Source of the DNA: CAXBCP01 sp963974055
Lineage (GTDB): Bacteria > Pseudomonadota > Alphaproteobacteria > MPNO01 > UBA830
Direction: 5' to 3'
Length of the DNA stretch: 64,000 bases
Assembly: GCA_963974055.1 (NCBI GenBank)
Contig: CAXBCP010000016.1
Coordinates: 1 to 64,000 of the forward strand
In this document: positions 52,803-61,342 of the stretch, one piece after another
Position numbering within the stretch: position 1 is the first letter of the stretch
Layout of the letters: each line of letters begins with the position of its first letter
Notes under the pieces: generated by a model
Told to the model about the DNA's origin: nothing
The model's input: the letters and a program-made list of their open reading frames with translations, nothing else
The model's database searches: none
Program-made: the position numbers and the translations under genes

Positions 52803-54530
52803 ATGACACTCCCCCTTCTCGAGGTCAGCGACCTCACGGTCGAATTCGCAACCCGCAACGGTATCGTCCGGGCGATCGATTCAATTTCCCTGTCGGTCGC
52901 AAAGGGCGAGATACTGGGCGTGGTCGGCGAATCCGGCTCCGGCAAATCGGTTACGTCCTATGCGGTGATGCGGATCCTCGACCGGGCGGGAAACATCCTG
53001 AACGGCCATGCGGTCTATGGCGGCATGGACCTCGCAACGATGCCCGAAACGGATGTCGCCGAGCTCCGCGGCCGCGAAATCTCGATGATTTTCCAGAACC
53101 CGCGCACCGCGTTGAACCCGATCCGAAAGGTCGGCCACCAGATCGAGGACGTGTTGCGCGCCCATGCACAGGCCGCCGGCGCCAATCTGAGGACCGCCGC
53201 GGTCGATGCCCTGAAGCAGGTCCGCATCGCGAATCCGGAACAGCGCTATCATTCCTATCCGTTCGAACTGTCGGGCGGCATGTGCCAGCGCATCGTGATT
53301 GCCATCGCGCTTGCCTGCCGGCCGCAACTGCTGATCGCGGACGAGCCGACAACCGGGCTCGACGTGACGACGCAGAAGGCCATCATGGATCTGGTCGTCG
53401 ACCTGGCGCACGAACGCAATATGGGCGCGCTGCTGATTACCCACGATCTCGGCCTCGCCAGCGCCTATTGCGACCGTATCGTCGTGATGCAGGACGGCAA
53501 GGTGGTCGACAGCGGCGCGACCGACACCCTGTTCGCCAATCCGGGCCATCCCTATACCGAACGCCTGATCCGGGCGACGCCGCGCCGGGATTCGCGTCTT
53601 TCCGATCTGCTGCCCGAGCCGCTGGCCGACGCCGAGCCGAACAGGCGCGAAGCGACCGCAACCCTGGCGGACACGGCAACCGGCGCCCCGCTGCTCGAGG
53701 TATCCGGGCTGGTCAAAACCTACCCGACGGGGTCGGCATCGCCGCTGTCCTTCATGGACAGCGTAAAACGGCGGCTGGCGAGAACCGAGCCCGAAACCTT
53801 CCGCGCCGTAGACGATATCGGATTTACGGTTCGGGCCGGCGAAAGCATCGGCCTGGTCGGCGAGTCCGGCTGCGGCAAATCGACGACGTCGAGCATGGTT
53901 TCGCGGCTGATCGACAAGACCGAAGGAGAGATCATCTTCGACGGTGTCGATATCGGCGCCGTGCCGGCCAAGGATTTCGCGCGCCATCGCCTGCGCTCCG
54001 CCATCCAGATGGTGTTCCAGGACCCAACGGAGAGCCTCAATCCCCGGTTTACAGCGTTTCAGAGCATCGCCGACCCCATGCGCCGCCTCGGCGGCGTGAC
54101 CTCGACGGATGAAGCATGGTCGCGGGCGGAGGCGGTCGCCAGGCAGGTCGGACTGCCCGCAAACCTGCTGACCCGTTTTCCGCACCAGTTATCCGGCGGC
54201 CAGAAGGCACGCGTCGGGATCGCCCGCGCCATCGCGCTTCACCCGAAGCTGCTGATCCTGGATGAGCCGACCTCGGCGCTCGACGTGTCGGTTCAGGCCG
54301 TGGTTCTGAACCTGCTGGCCGACCTGCGCCAGGAAATGGCGATCAGCTATATCTTCGTCAGCCACGACCTGAACGTGGTCCGGCTGCTCTGCGACCGGGT
54401 GATCGTGATGAATACCGGCCGGATCGTCGAAGAAGGATCGTCGGAGAAAATTCTGTCTGATCCGAAGATGGCGTATACTCAGTCTCTTGTTGCAGCGATT
54501 CCGCATTTTCGAACGGATGCCGCGGCATGA
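52803..54530 (+). CDS. peptide-type ABC transporter ATP-binding protein, DppD-DppF fusion
   Basis: 575 residues with two complete nucleotide-binding domains. The first has GESGSGKS, LSGGMCQRIVIAIAL and LLIADEPTTGLD. The second (from about residue 295) has GESGCGKSTTSSMVSRL, LSGGQKARVGIARAI and LLILDEPTSALDVSVQ. The oligopeptide-transporter C-terminal extension is in the first (NPGHPYTERLIRATPR). Unlike the BMP ATPase, both Walker A motifs are intact. The fused arrangement resembles GsiA. Four bases after the permease stop. Confidence 0.93.
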   Translation: MTLPLLEVSDLTVEFATRNGIVRAIDSISLSVAKGEILGVVGESGSGKSVTSYAVMRILDRAGNILNGHAVYGGMDLATMPETDVAELRGREISMIFQNPRTALNPIRKVGHQIEDVLRAHAQAAGANLRTAAVDALKQVRIANPEQRYHSYPFELSGGMCQRIVIAIALACRPQLLIADEPTTGLDVTTQKAIMDLVVDLAHERNMGALLITHDLGLASAYCDRIVVMQDGKVVDSGATDTLFANPGHPYTERLIRATPRRDSRLSDLLPEPLADAEPNRREATATLADTATGAPLLEVSGLVKTYPTGSASPLSFMDSVKRRLARTEPETFRAVDDIGFTVRAGESIGLVGESGCGKSTTSSMVSRLIDKTEGEIIFDGVDIGAVPAKDFARHRLRSAIQMVFQDPTESLNPRFTAFQSIADPMRRLGGVTSTDEAWSRAEAVARQVGLPANLLTRFPHQLSGGQKARVGIARAIALHPKLLILDEPTSALDVSVQAVVLNLLADLRQEMAISYIFVSHDLNVVRLLCDRVIVMNTGRIVEEGSSEKILSDPKMAYTQSLVAAIPHFRTDAAA

Positions 54531-54558
54531 TCGTTACAAGCTAAAGGAAACCCCGAAG

Positions 54559-55884
54559 ATGGCCGCCAGAAAAACCCCGCAGAAGACCGCAAAGAAATCC
54601 GCAGAGAAACCCGGCAGGAAGAAATACGATTTCGTTCTCAAGGGCGGCAGGGTCATCGACCCGGCCCAGGGGCTCGACGGCATTCTGGATGTCGGCGTCA
54701 CGGACGGCAAAATCGCGGCCGTCGGCGCGGACCTTAAAGGTTCGAAGAAAAACATCGACGTCCGCGGCAAGCTTGTCCTGCCCGGTATGATCGACACTCA
54801 TGCCCATGTTTACCAGCATGTCAGCGGGCGGTTCGGGCTAAACCCGGACATGGCCGGCGTACATTCCGGCGTGACCACGCTGGTCGACCAGGGCGGCCCG
54901 AGCTGCATGACGTTTCCCGGGTTCCGTAAATTCATCGTCGAGCCCTCGGCGTCTCGTATTCTCGCCTTTATTTCGATCTACGTGGTCGGCGGGCTCGAAG
55001 GGCATTACTACCCGTACCTGTATTCGCCCGACGGCGTTGACGTGAAGGCCGTGGTCCGGGCGTCGCGCGAAAACGCCGACCTCGTGCGCGGCGTCAAATC
55101 CCATGCCGAAATCGGCGGATACGAGCGCTGGGGCATGGACGTCATGAAACTGGCGATCGAGGCCTGCGAAGAGCTCGACCTGCCGGTCTATATCCATTTC
55201 GGCCAGCTCTGGGGCCGCCCGGACAAGCCGAAACACAAGATCGACATCGACAAGCTGCTCGCGGATACGGTCGACATCCTGCGGCCCGGCGATATCCTCG
55301 CCCATCCGTTTACGCGCCATCCCGGCGGCTTCGTGAACAGTAAGGGCGTCCTGCACCCCATCGTCAAGGAAGCGCTCGCCAAGGGGCTGAAGATGGATGT
55401 CGGCCACGGATCGCATTTCAGTTTCGACATGGCGAAGAAGGTGCTCGACGCCGGCATTCTGCCGCACACGCTGGGCGCCGACATGCACGGTTACAACACC
55501 AAGGTCATGGCCCCGCGCGGCACGCCGAAGGATCACCCCGACGACGAAATGCACCTGTTCGCCGGCCGCGCGCAGTTTTCGCTGTGCCACGCGATGAGCG
55601 AGCTTCTTGCGCTTGGCGTGTCGCTGGAAGACGTCGTGCCGATGGTCGCGAATAACTGCGCCGACATGCTGGGGATGAGCGACGAAATCGGCACCCTGCG
55701 CCCCGGCGTGGATGCCGATATCAGCGTGCTCAACGACGAACGCGGCAAGTGGACATTCGTCGACAACAGCAAGGTCGAAGTCAGCGCCGACCGCCTGCTG
55801 ACGCCGGCCTTCTGCTTCCGCGCCGGCGAGCGTTTCGAAGCCGATTCCGGCCTCCTGCCACAACCCGACCTGATCGCAGCCTGA
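54559..55884 (+). CDS. dihydroorotase/deacetylase-like amidohydrolase
   Basis: 441 residues from the ATG at 54559, with AAAGGAAA upstream. A Lys/Ala-rich N-terminus (about 20 residues) precedes the fold: YDFVLKGGRVIDPAQGLDG. The metal site is MIDTHAHVYQH (HxH), a likely carboxylated Lys in RGVKSHAEIGG, YIHFGQ, DILAHPFTRHP and the Asp in TLGADMHGYNT. It belongs to the cyclic-amidohydrolase side of the superfamily, near the Atu3266/EF0837-type deacetylases. As the last gene of an importer operon it probably acts on the imported compound. Substrate unknown; ring opening of a cyclic ureide is attractive given the divergent operon. Confidence 0.85.
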   Translation: MAARKTPQKTAKKSAEKPGRKKYDFVLKGGRVIDPAQGLDGILDVGVTDGKIAAVGADLKGSKKNIDVRGKLVLPGMIDTHAHVYQHVSGRFGLNPDMAGVHSGVTTLVDQGGPSCMTFPGFRKFIVEPSASRILAFISIYVVGGLEGHYYPYLYSPDGVDVKAVVRASRENADLVRGVKSHAEIGGYERWGMDVMKLAIEACEELDLPVYIHFGQLWGRPDKPKHKIDIDKLLADTVDILRPGDILAHPFTRHPGGFVNSKGVLHPIVKEALAKGLKMDVGHGSHFSFDMAKKVLDAGILPHTLGADMHGYNTKVMAPRGTPKDHPDDEMHLFAGRAQFSLCHAMSELLALGVSLEDVVPMVANNCADMLGMSDEIGTLRPGVDADISVLNDERGKWTFVDNSKVEVSADRLLTPAFCFRAGERFEADSGLLPQPDLIAA

Positions 55885-55958
55885 TCTCAGCCTGATTGCC
55901 CGCCCGGTACGACTGAAACGCCGCCCCGGTCCCGACGCCACCGTTGGCCAGGCGGCGT

Positions 55959-56771
55959 TCAATCCTTCCCGTAATCGTGGTCGGGATAATTTTCTTCGCC
56001 GAGCTTCCAGTAGCCGCGGGTATGCACGGAATCCGCCGCAATCCCCGCCTCATCGCGCAGATAATCGCGGATACGCCGCATCGCCGCCGATTCACAGGCG
56101 ACCCACCAGTAGCTGTCCGTGTTGGCGCCGGCGATATCCCGGACGGCGTGCTGCAACAAGGTACCGGCGCGGTCATTGCCGGCGGCGCGATGCAGCCAGC
56201 GGGGGGTTGCCGCCACGGCTTCGCTCAGCCGCCGTTCGTCGTCGCCGTCGCGGACCTCGCACAGAACCTCGGCGGTGCAGCCCGGCGGCAGGGATTCGAG
56301 GATCATCCCGGCCGCCGGCATCGACGTTTCGTCGGCAACGAGGACGATCTTTTTCGCGTCGGCCGGGATATCGTATCCCCCGCCCGGCCCGCCGATGAAC
56401 ATCGGATCGCCGGGCTGCGCCCGGACCGCCCAGTCGGACGCCAGCCCGCCGCCGTGATGGACGAATTCCACATCGAGTTCGCACGCATCCCGGTCGTAGC
56501 GGCGCGGCGTATAGGTGCGGGACGGCGGCCGCGGCGTCGGGTCGTCCGGGTCGTCCGGGTCCTCCGGGTTCCACCGGACACCCTCGGGCACGAACAGCAG
56601 CTTGATATGCGCACCGGGTTTCGGCGGCCCGAAATCGGCCAGGCGTTCGCCGCCGAACGTCACCCGCGTCAGGCGCGGCGCCACCGTTTCGACGCGCGTG
56701 ACCGTCACAGGCCGGGGCGGCGGGCGCTTGCGGCGTGGCTGTTCGTTTTGGGAAGAGGATGAATTCGTCAT
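55959..56771 (-). CDS. siderophore-interacting protein (ferric-siderophore reductase, SIP/ViuB family)
   Basis: 270 residues. The FAD-binding N-terminal barrel has the RTYTPRRY motif and HHGGGLASDWAVRAQPGD. The NAD(P)H-binding C-terminal domain has FIGGPGGGYDIP, VLVADETSMPAAGMILESLP and YWWVACESAAMRRIRDYLRDEAG. HTRGYWKLGEENYPDHDYGKD ends the chain. These cytoplasmic reductases release iron from ferric siderophores. A short acidic insertion with DPDD units lies just before the RTYTP motif. It belongs to the adjacent iron-uptake locus. Confidence 0.9.
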   Translation of the reverse strand: MTNSSSSQNEQPRRKRPPPRPVTVTRVETVAPRLTRVTFGGERLADFGPPKPGAHIKLLFVPEGVRWNPEDPDDPDDPTPRPPSRTYTPRRYDRDACELDVEFVHHGGGLASDWAVRAQPGDPMFIGGPGGGYDIPADAKKIVLVADETSMPAAGMILESLPPGCTAEVLCEVRDGDDERRLSEAVAATPRWLHRAAGNDRAGTLLQHAVRDIAGANTDSYWWVACESAAMRRIRDYLRDEAGIAADSVHTRGYWKLGEENYPDHDYGKD

Positions 56772-56799
56772 GCTTTGTTCACTCCTGATTTAAAACACG

Positions 56800-56822
56800 A
56801 TACCGCCGGGCTGGGGCGGCAT
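56800..56822 (-). terminator. hairpin after tonB
   Basis: On the minus strand ATGCCGCC/GGCGGTAT, an 8-bp stem with one G-U pair and a 7-base loop, 10 bases after the tonB stop. TTTT occurs only 5 bases later. Confidence 0.4.
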
Positions 56823-56832
56823 TTGACCGGCC

Positions 56833-57861
56833 TCAGTTATTGCCGCGCAGCGCAAAGGACACCGGCACGACAACGTCGAGATAGCCGCCCTTCATACCGT
56901 CGCCGAATTTGGGCAGCGGCTGCGCCCGCCGGAGCATGGCTTCCGCTTCGCCGTCGAGCAGGGGAAACCCCGAACTTTTCCGGATACTGTGTTCCAGAAC
57001 GCGGCCGTCGCGGGTCACGCGAAAGTAAAGATGCGCTACTCCCTGCATCCGACGGCGACGCGCTTCCTCCGGATAGGTCTTGTGCCTGACCAGCCAGTAG
57101 CGCAGCCGGTGCATGTAATCATTGGATGGCCGACCGACCGCGCCGCCACCCATCGCAGTTACCGCATCGGACGCCTTGGTAGCGGTGTCCGACCGGCTCT
57201 GGCCCGACGCTTTCATTGCCGCTTCCGACGCCTGCTGCCGTTTGCCGGCTGTCATGTCCGGGGCCGACCTGGGGATCGAATCCGACGCCGGGACCGGCGC
57301 CGCTTTTTCCGGGTTGGCCTTTACCGGCTTTTCGGTCGACGACGTTTTCCGGGGCGGCGGCGGTTTGCGCTTCGGCCGCGGCGCTATCTGAACCGGGTCT
57401 GCCGTCACGAGTTCCGGCGGGGCGGGAACGGCCAATGCGGCCTCGGCAACGGGGGCGGATAGTAACGGCGCAGCCCGTGGTATTGCCGATGGAATCGGCC
57501 GTATGTTCGGCAATGTCGCAACCGCGTCCGCTGGCGTCGTGGTTTCGGATACCGGCGGTTCGGGCGCCGGTGCTTCCGGTACCTGTGCTTGCGTTGTCGC
57601 GGGTTCCGGCGTCTGCGCATCCTGCGCCTCCGCTTCCAATTCCCGTCCGGTGCGGGCGGCCACCATCGACACTGATATCTCCATCCCGCCGATACCGCCG
57701 GATATCGCCCCGTCCTTCTCGTCGGAAACAAGCAGGTACACCGCACCGGCATGAAGCGACAGCGCAACAAATGCCGCCACTGCCAGGCCGCCGGCGGACG
57801 GCGCCTTTATCGCACCGCGATTCGGCCTGTTCCGGGTCGCGTATAGCACCAGAGTCCCCAA
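56833..57861 (-). CDS. tonB: energy transducer TonB
   Basis: 342 residues from a TTG with AGGAAGGA upstream; a GTG at 57849 is an alternative. One N-terminal membrane helix (GGLAVAAFVALSLHAGAVYLLV). A long periplasmic Pro/Ala/Lys spacer follows, with PKRKPPPPRK. The C-terminal TonB domain has the YPEEARRRRMQGVAHLYFRV motif. ExbB/ExbD are not in the window. It should energise the receptor encoded at 61.3-63.4 kb. Confidence 0.9.
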   Translation of the reverse strand: MGTLVLYATRNRPNRGAIKAPSAGGLAVAAFVALSLHAGAVYLLVSDEKDGAISGGIGGMEISVSMVAARTGRELEAEAQDAQTPEPATTQAQVPEAPAPEPPVSETTTPADAVATLPNIRPIPSAIPRAAPLLSAPVAEAALAVPAPPELVTADPVQIAPRPKRKPPPPRKTSSTEKPVKANPEKAAPVPASDSIPRSAPDMTAGKRQQASEAAMKASGQSRSDTATKASDAVTAMGGGAVGRPSNDYMHRLRYWLVRHKTYPEEARRRRMQGVAHLYFRVTRDGRVLEHSIRKSSGFPLLDGEAEAMLRRAQPLPKFGDGMKGGYLDVVVPVSFALRGNN

Positions 57862-57903
57862 ATGTTTGCCCGTCCTTCCTGATACAGGATTTCCCGGGCC
57901 GGG

Positions 57904-58245
57904 TCAGCCCGCATCCATTTCCTGCTGCATCTCGGCAGGCGCATCGGCGGGCAGACCCGGTTCCCAGGCGATGGTTATGTCTTCCCGCCATGCAAATTTT
58001 TCAAGATGCTCGACAACGATATACTGCATCACTTCCAGGCCCTTCGGTTCCCTCGACTGACAGAAAAACGAAAGGGCCCCGTTCTCGGCAACCAGCATGC
58101 ACAGGCCGGGCGGCATCTCGACCCGCCCGCGCGCGCTGTCGTAATCGACCGCAACCTTGTGCGCAAAATGCTTGCACAGTTGCTGTAGGTACCTGCTCGC
58201 GTTCTCCGTCTCGATCTTCGTGAAACACTGATGCATTGTTTTCAT
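57904..58245 (-). CDS. DUF2218 domain-containing protein
   Basis: 113 residues. The family pattern is ASRYLQQLCKHFAHKVAVDYD..RGRVEMPPGLCMLVAENGALSF, followed by a helix (GLEVMQYIVVEHLEKFAWRED) and an acidic tail. DUF2218 proteins are small and soluble and often lie in iron or siderophore clusters; the function is unknown. The conserved His pair and acidic residues could bind metal, which is a guess. GGAG is close to the ATG. Located between the ATPase and tonB genes of the iron locus. Confidence 0.85.
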   Translation of the reverse strand: MKTMHQCFTKIETENASRYLQQLCKHFAHKVAVDYDSARGRVEMPPGLCMLVAENGALSFFCQSREPKGLEVMQYIVVEHLEKFAWREDITIAWEPGLPADAPAEMQQEMDAG

Positions 58246-58281
58246 TCTCTCCGTTTACAGTTTTCCATTTATCGGACTGCG

Positions 58282-59082
58282 CTATCCGGTGCCTGCAAGA
58301 TCGGCCGGACTGGCGATACCGTCGGTTACGACAAAAGGCGTGCCGGTCGAACATTGTTCGACCCGCCCCACGACCCCATATGCCTGCCGAAGGGTTTCGC
58401 TCGTCATCGCCTGTCCGGCGGGACCGCAGGCCAGCAGGCGGCCATCGCTGAACAGCGCTATCCGGTCGCAGTGGCGCAGCGCCAGATTGATGTCGTGAAG
58501 CGCCATAAGACAGAGCCCGCCCTGGGCTTCGACGATTCGGCGCACCACCATCAGCACATTGAGCTGCCAGCGCAGATCCAGCGCGCTTGTCGGCTCGTCG
58601 AGCAGAAGGATTGCCGGGCGCCGGACGATGACCTGCGCCAGCCCCACCATCTGGCGCTGCCCGCCCGACATCTTGTTCAGCGCCTGAAAGGCGATATCCC
58701 GAATACCCAGCAGATCGAAAACATCTTCGACCGCCGCTTCGATCTCCGCTTTCGGCAGGTCGGGGCGCACCGCCCGATACGCGCTGATCACGGCTTCGTA
58801 GGCGGCCAGCGACGTTCCCTGGGGAAGCGTCTGCGGCAGATAGCCGATCCGCCCCGCCCGCCGGGCATGGGACAGATCGCGCAGCGCTTCGCCGTCGAGC
58901 CGAATGTCGCCGCGATAGCTCTCGAGCCCCGCGAGGCTCCGCAGCAGAGTAGATTTCCCGACGCCGTTCGGCCCCAGCAGCCCAATCATCGAGCCGGGCG
59001 CAAACGCGGGCAACGATACATCCTCCAGCACCGTCTTTCGGCCATAGGCCAGACAGAGGTTCGTCACCGACAGATCCACCAT
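58282..59082 (-). CDS. iron(-siderophore) ABC transporter ATP-binding protein (FecE-like)
   Basis: 266 residues from the ATG at 59082, overlapping the permease stop (TGATG). Walker A is LLGPNGVGKSTLLRS, the signature MSGGQRQMVGLAQVI and Walker B ILLLDEPTSALD. It powers iron-chelate import from the periplasm. Confidence 0.92.
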   Translation of the reverse strand: MVDLSVTNLCLAYGRKTVLEDVSLPAFAPGSMIGLLGPNGVGKSTLLRSLAGLESYRGDIRLDGEALRDLSHARRAGRIGYLPQTLPQGTSLAAYEAVISAYRAVRPDLPKAEIEAAVEDVFDLLGIRDIAFQALNKMSGGQRQMVGLAQVIVRRPAILLLDEPTSALDLRWQLNVLMVVRRIVEAQGGLCLMALHDINLALRHCDRIALFSDGRLLACGPAGQAMTSETLRQAYGVVGRVEQCSTGTPFVVTDGIASPADLAGTG

Positions 59083-60164
59083 CAACGGCCCCGTTTCTGG
59101 GTCATGAGCAGAGCGAGAAACAACGGAATGCCGATCAACGCGGTCACGATCCCGTCGGGGATCATGATGCCGGAAACCAGGGATTTGCTGACCACCGATG
59201 CGCCGGACAGGATAAAAGCACCGGCAAGCGCACTGCCCGGCAGATAGAACCGGTGGTCTTCGCCGAAGGCCATGCGGCTTATATGCGGGCCGACCAGTCC
59301 GACAAATCCGATTACGCCGGTGAACGCGACCGCGACGGCAGTCAGAATGCTGACGCGGAGCAGCACCATCAGCCGCAACCTGTCGACCGACAGGCCAAAG
59401 CTTTTCGCATATTCCTCGCCGCCGCGAAGCGCCGTCATCTTCCAGACCTGGCGAACCGACAGCGGCAGACAGACCGCAAAGACCACGGCGACGATCGCGA
59501 CTTTCTCCCAGGTCGCACGGGCGATACTGCCCATTGTCCAGAATACGATCTGCTGCAGACTGTTGCTGTCGGCAACGAACTGGATCAGCGAAATCAGTGC
59601 CTGCAATGCGAAAACCATGGCGATGCCGAACAGGATCACGGTATCCGCGGTCGCTCCGTACATGCCGGACAGGGCCTGGATAAGCAGGATGGACGCCAGC
59701 GCGCCGACGAACGCACAGACCGGAACAATATAGTTTTCCGGTATGGAAAGCGGGGTCGCGAGATCGAACACGATCGCCAGGGATGCGCCGAGCGTCGCCG
59801 CGTACATGACCCCGAGGGTCGAAGGGCTCGCCAACGGGTTGTTGAGGACCGTCTGCATCTCGCCGCCGGCCAGCCCGAGACAGGCGCCAACGATAACCGC
59901 CATCGCCGCGAACGGCAGCCGGACGTCCCAGATGATGACGTGAAGCGCGGTCGAGAGCGACGCCGGATCGACCAGCCCCCGCAACACCAGACCGAGAGAC
60001 AGGCCCGCGGGCCCGGACATGACATTCACGACGATCGTGACAACGAGTGCGGCAAGCAGCAGACCGAGCCAGCAGAGCCGTCTGAGCATGAATCTTTTAT
60101 AGCGAACGGCCAGCGTCTGAGACGCTGGCCCGTCGGTCGGTCCGGTGGTTTCGTTGTGCTTCAT
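59082..60164 (-). CDS. FecCD/BtuC-family iron-chelate ABC transporter permease
   Basis: 360 residues from the ATG at 60164, which overlaps the binding-protein stop. About nine to ten membrane helices; FecCD blocks DVRLPFAAMAVIVGACLGLAGGEMQTVLNNPLASPSTLGV and VGLVGPHISRMAFGEDHRFYLPGSAL. Only one permease gene is present, so it should act as a homodimer, as BtuC does. Confidence 0.93.
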   Translation of the reverse strand: MKHNETTGPTDGPASQTLAVRYKRFMLRRLCWLGLLLAALVVTIVVNVMSGPAGLSLGLVLRGLVDPASLSTALHVIIWDVRLPFAAMAVIVGACLGLAGGEMQTVLNNPLASPSTLGVMYAATLGASLAIVFDLATPLSIPENYIVPVCAFVGALASILLIQALSGMYGATADTVILFGIAMVFALQALISLIQFVADSNSLQQIVFWTMGSIARATWEKVAIVAVVFAVCLPLSVRQVWKMTALRGGEEYAKSFGLSVDRLRLMVLLRVSILTAVAVAFTGVIGFVGLVGPHISRMAFGEDHRFYLPGSALAGAFILSGASVVSKSLVSGIMIPDGIVTALIGIPLFLALLMTQKRGR

Positions 60165-61312
60165 CAATGGGGCTTTTCAGGAGGTTTGAGCGACGTCCAG
60201 TAAACGCCGTCGAGCGGAACGGGCTGGAAACGCGCGAAAAAGGTCTCAAGGGTCTTGCGCGGAGACACATCCCGGAATTTTTCAGGGTGAAACCACTTGG
60301 CCATCGCCTGGATGGCCGCGACGTTCATCGGCGTGTTGTAGAAGTGATGCCATATGGCATGGCTTTGACCGGTCCTGACCGCATCGAATTCCCGGACTCC
60401 CTTGCGCGCCATCGCCCGCACGAGCGAGGCTTGCGCCGCCTCGGCCCCGGCGCCGACACCGAGCACGATCCGTTTCGGAAACCTGTCCTCCGTTCCGGCC
60501 GCCCCGATTGCGGTGCCGATATAGATATCGGGCTGGTTGACCAGCAGGTATTCCAAGCTGACCATGCCATGCGTCCCGGGAATTTTCGCGCCAACGTGGT
60601 TTCGCCCCCCGGCAAGTTCGATGAACCGGCCCATCATGCCCCTGCCCATCGCGGAACAGCATTGCTCGTGAAACCCGACATGGAGCTCCATGAAGACGCT
60701 CGGTTTTCTTTCAGCGTCCTTTAACCGGTTGCGGACGAGGTCTATCTGCGCCGTATAGAAATCGAGGAACTCGGACGCCTGTGTTTCGCGCCCCATCAAC
60801 CGACCAAGCAAGGCCAGGCTCTTCGGCGTATTGACCAGCGGATCGATGCGGAAATCGACAATGATGACGGGAATTCCGGCGGCCGCAAGCCGATCGAGGA
60901 TACCCTTGTTACGGGCGCCGGGACCGTGCCCGCTGCCAAGCCCGAAGATTGCAACATCCGGCGACAGGGATATCGCCTTTTCGAGGCTGAAGGATTGCGC
61001 CCCGCTCTGCCCGATCAACGGCACATCGGCGAGTTTGGGAAACTGCGCGAGATACTGCGCATATCCGTTCGGGTCCAGCCGGGGATATTCGCCCATCATG
61101 CCGACGATCCGTTTCACCGGGTCGTCGCGGTCGAGGATCGCAATCGTCGGCAGGTAACGACCTTCGCCGAGAACCAGCCGCTCGACCGGCACGCTTACCT
61201 CAACCGTCCGCCCGGCGATATCGGTCAGCTTCACTTTCTCGCCCGCGATTGCGGAAGAGAGGCAGGCGATGGTCCCGATCACCACCGATATTCGCCCGAT
61301 CAAACGCCCCAT
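60164..61312 (-). CDS. iron-chelate ABC transporter substrate-binding protein (FecB/Peripla_BP_2-like)
   Basis: 382 residues from the ATG at 61312, with AGGAG 9 bases upstream. The signal peptide is MGRLIGRISVVIGTIACLSSAIA. The class III binding-protein fold begins KVKLTDIAGRTVEVSVPVERLVLG and contains SLSPDVAIFGLGSGHGPG and MGRFIELAGGRNHVG. A Cys pair (EQCC) is in the second lobe. It carries the chelate from the outer-membrane receptor to the permease. It starts 30 bases after the receptor stop. Confidence 0.88.
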   Translation of the reverse strand: MGRLIGRISVVIGTIACLSSAIAGEKVKLTDIAGRTVEVSVPVERLVLGEGRYLPTIAILDRDDPVKRIVGMMGEYPRLDPNGYAQYLAQFPKLADVPLIGQSGAQSFSLEKAISLSPDVAIFGLGSGHGPGARNKGILDRLAAAGIPVIIVDFRIDPLVNTPKSLALLGRLMGRETQASEFLDFYTAQIDLVRNRLKDAERKPSVFMELHVGFHEQCCSAMGRGMMGRFIELAGGRNHVGAKIPGTHGMVSLEYLLVNQPDIYIGTAIGAAGTEDRFPKRIVLGVGAGAEAAQASLVRAMARKGVREFDAVRTGQSHAIWHHFYNTPMNVAAIQAMAKWFHPEKFRDVSPRKTLETFFARFQPVPLDGVYWTSLKPPEKPH

Positions 61313-61342
61313 GTTCAACCTCTCCTGTCTGGGCGGCACGGT

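Noticed and set aside
56535..56575. Tandem GTCGTCCGG-type units in the siderophore-interacting protein gene
   Set aside because: In-frame coding repeat giving a DPDD loop; too short to be a separate element and outside the catalytic motifs.
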